Below, in pieces: positions 6,722 to 6,972 of a stretch of DNA of 6,972 bases. Position 1 is the stretch's first letter. Every line of letters begins with the position of its first letter. The stretch comes from Oscillospiraceae bacterium (GTDB lineage Bacteria; Bacillota; Clostridia; Oscillospirales; Oscillospiraceae), in contig JAFRUW010000238.1 in NCBI GenBank assembly GCA_017438675.1, positions 1 through 6,972 on the forward strand, given 5' to 3'. The notes beneath the pieces are model-generated. The model did not search any database, was not told the DNA's origin, and saw only the letters and a program-made list of their open reading frames with translations. The position numbers and the translations under genes are program-made.

Positions 6722-6972
6722 ATGACATTTTATCGCAAAGTTATTCGCTTGCAGGAATATGACTATTCCCAAAACGGCGCCTATTTCGTTACGATATGCA
6801 CAAAGGATAGAAAATGCATCTTGTCTCGGATAACACCCGAACCCGTAGCGGCGGGCCTCCGCGCCCGCCCTCAGATCGAGTTATCTGAAATAGGCAATAT
6901 CGTTGAAGAATCCATCAATTTTGCCAACAAGAATTATGGCTGCATAACAATAGACAAATATGTTATTATGCC
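6722..6972 (+). CDS. REP-associated tyrosine transposase (RAYT), 5' part
   Basis: The 83 complete codons present encode the N-terminal part of an IS200-like Y1 (HUH) transposase of the RAYT type. These enzymes cut and join single-stranded DNA at REP palindromes and are usually single-copy, domesticated chromosomal genes. Diagnostic stretches are RLQEYDYSQNGAYFVTICTKDR (residues 9-30, here given as YDYS 13-16 and YFVTICT 21-27), LSEIGNIVEE (54-63) and IDKYVIMP (77-84), which in the family runs into NHxH, the metal-binding HUH motif. That motif and the catalytic tyrosine lie beyond the window. The ATG at 6722 is the first in frame after a TAG at 6704, with AAGGG 9 bases upstream. Residues 42-50 (VAAGLRARP) are encoded by a GC-rich palindrome within a variable linker. 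The rest is visibly richer in A and T than dtd, suggesting a separate origin. Whether the full gene is intact cannot be seen. Confidence 0.88.
   Translation, partial: MTFYRKVIRLQEYDYSQNGAYFVTICTKDRKCILSRITPEPVAAGLRARPQIELSEIGNIVEESINFANKNYGCITIDKYVIM
6845..6869. repeat. GTAG plus perfect REP-like palindrome inside RAYT gene
   Basis: GTAG (6845-6848) is followed one base later by GGCGGGC (6850-6856), the loop CTCCGC (6857-6862) and GCCCGCC (6863-6869), a perfect 7-bp stem. GTAG next to a GC-rich stem-loop is the layout of REP elements recognised by RAYT proteins in E. coli. The segment is in frame and encodes VAAGLRARP. It shares 14 of 15 bases with the copy after dtd. The palindrome is directly visible; its function as a RAYT target is inferred. 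Confidence 0.6.

Overview
The window looks like chromosomal DNA from a moderately GC-rich Firmicute, most likely a gut-type Clostridia/Oscillospirales lineage. This is an inference from the protein families, the strong AGGA-type ribosome binding sites, the frequent ATA and AGG codons, and the recJ-rel-dtd order known from Firmicutes. No rRNA or other taxonomic marker is present, so the placement is tentative.

Layout. Positions 17-1972 (minus strand) hold a complete methionyl-tRNA synthetase gene, metG. Positions 1973-2219 are a divergent intergenic region with two back-to-back sigma-A-type promoters. One (-35 TTGAAA, -10 TAAAAT, 17-base spacer) reads left into metG; the other (-35 TTGAGA, -10 TATAAT, 17-base spacer) reads right into recJ. 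A-tracts lie between them, and the recJ leader can form two mutually exclusive small hairpins, one of which covers the recJ ribosome binding site. Positions 2220-6645 (plus strand) hold three complete genes in the same direction: recJ (single-strand DNA exonuclease), rel (bifunctional (p)ppGpp synthetase/hydrolase) and dtd (D-aminoacyl-tRNA deacylase). Their gaps are 62 and 44 bases, with no visible terminator or convincing internal promoter, so they probably form one operon. The adenine phosphoribosyltransferase gene apt, which sits between recJ and rel in Bacillus subtilis, is absent.

Positions 6646-6972 are the accessory part. A GC-rich REP-like hairpin lies just after dtd. It is followed by the first 83 codons of a REP-associated tyrosine transposase (RAYT, IS200-like Y1 family), cut off by the window end just before its expected HUH motif. 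The RAYT coding sequence carries a second, better-formed copy of the same hairpin, directly preceded by GTAG, the tetranucleotide RAYTs recognise next to REP palindromes in E. coli. This RAYT-plus-REP pair is the most interesting item here.

Together the housekeeping genes serve translation (metG charges tRNA, dtd removes mischarged D-amino acids), the stringent response (rel) and DNA repair (recJ). Nothing seen in them points to a new system; all recognisable catalytic motifs are intact.
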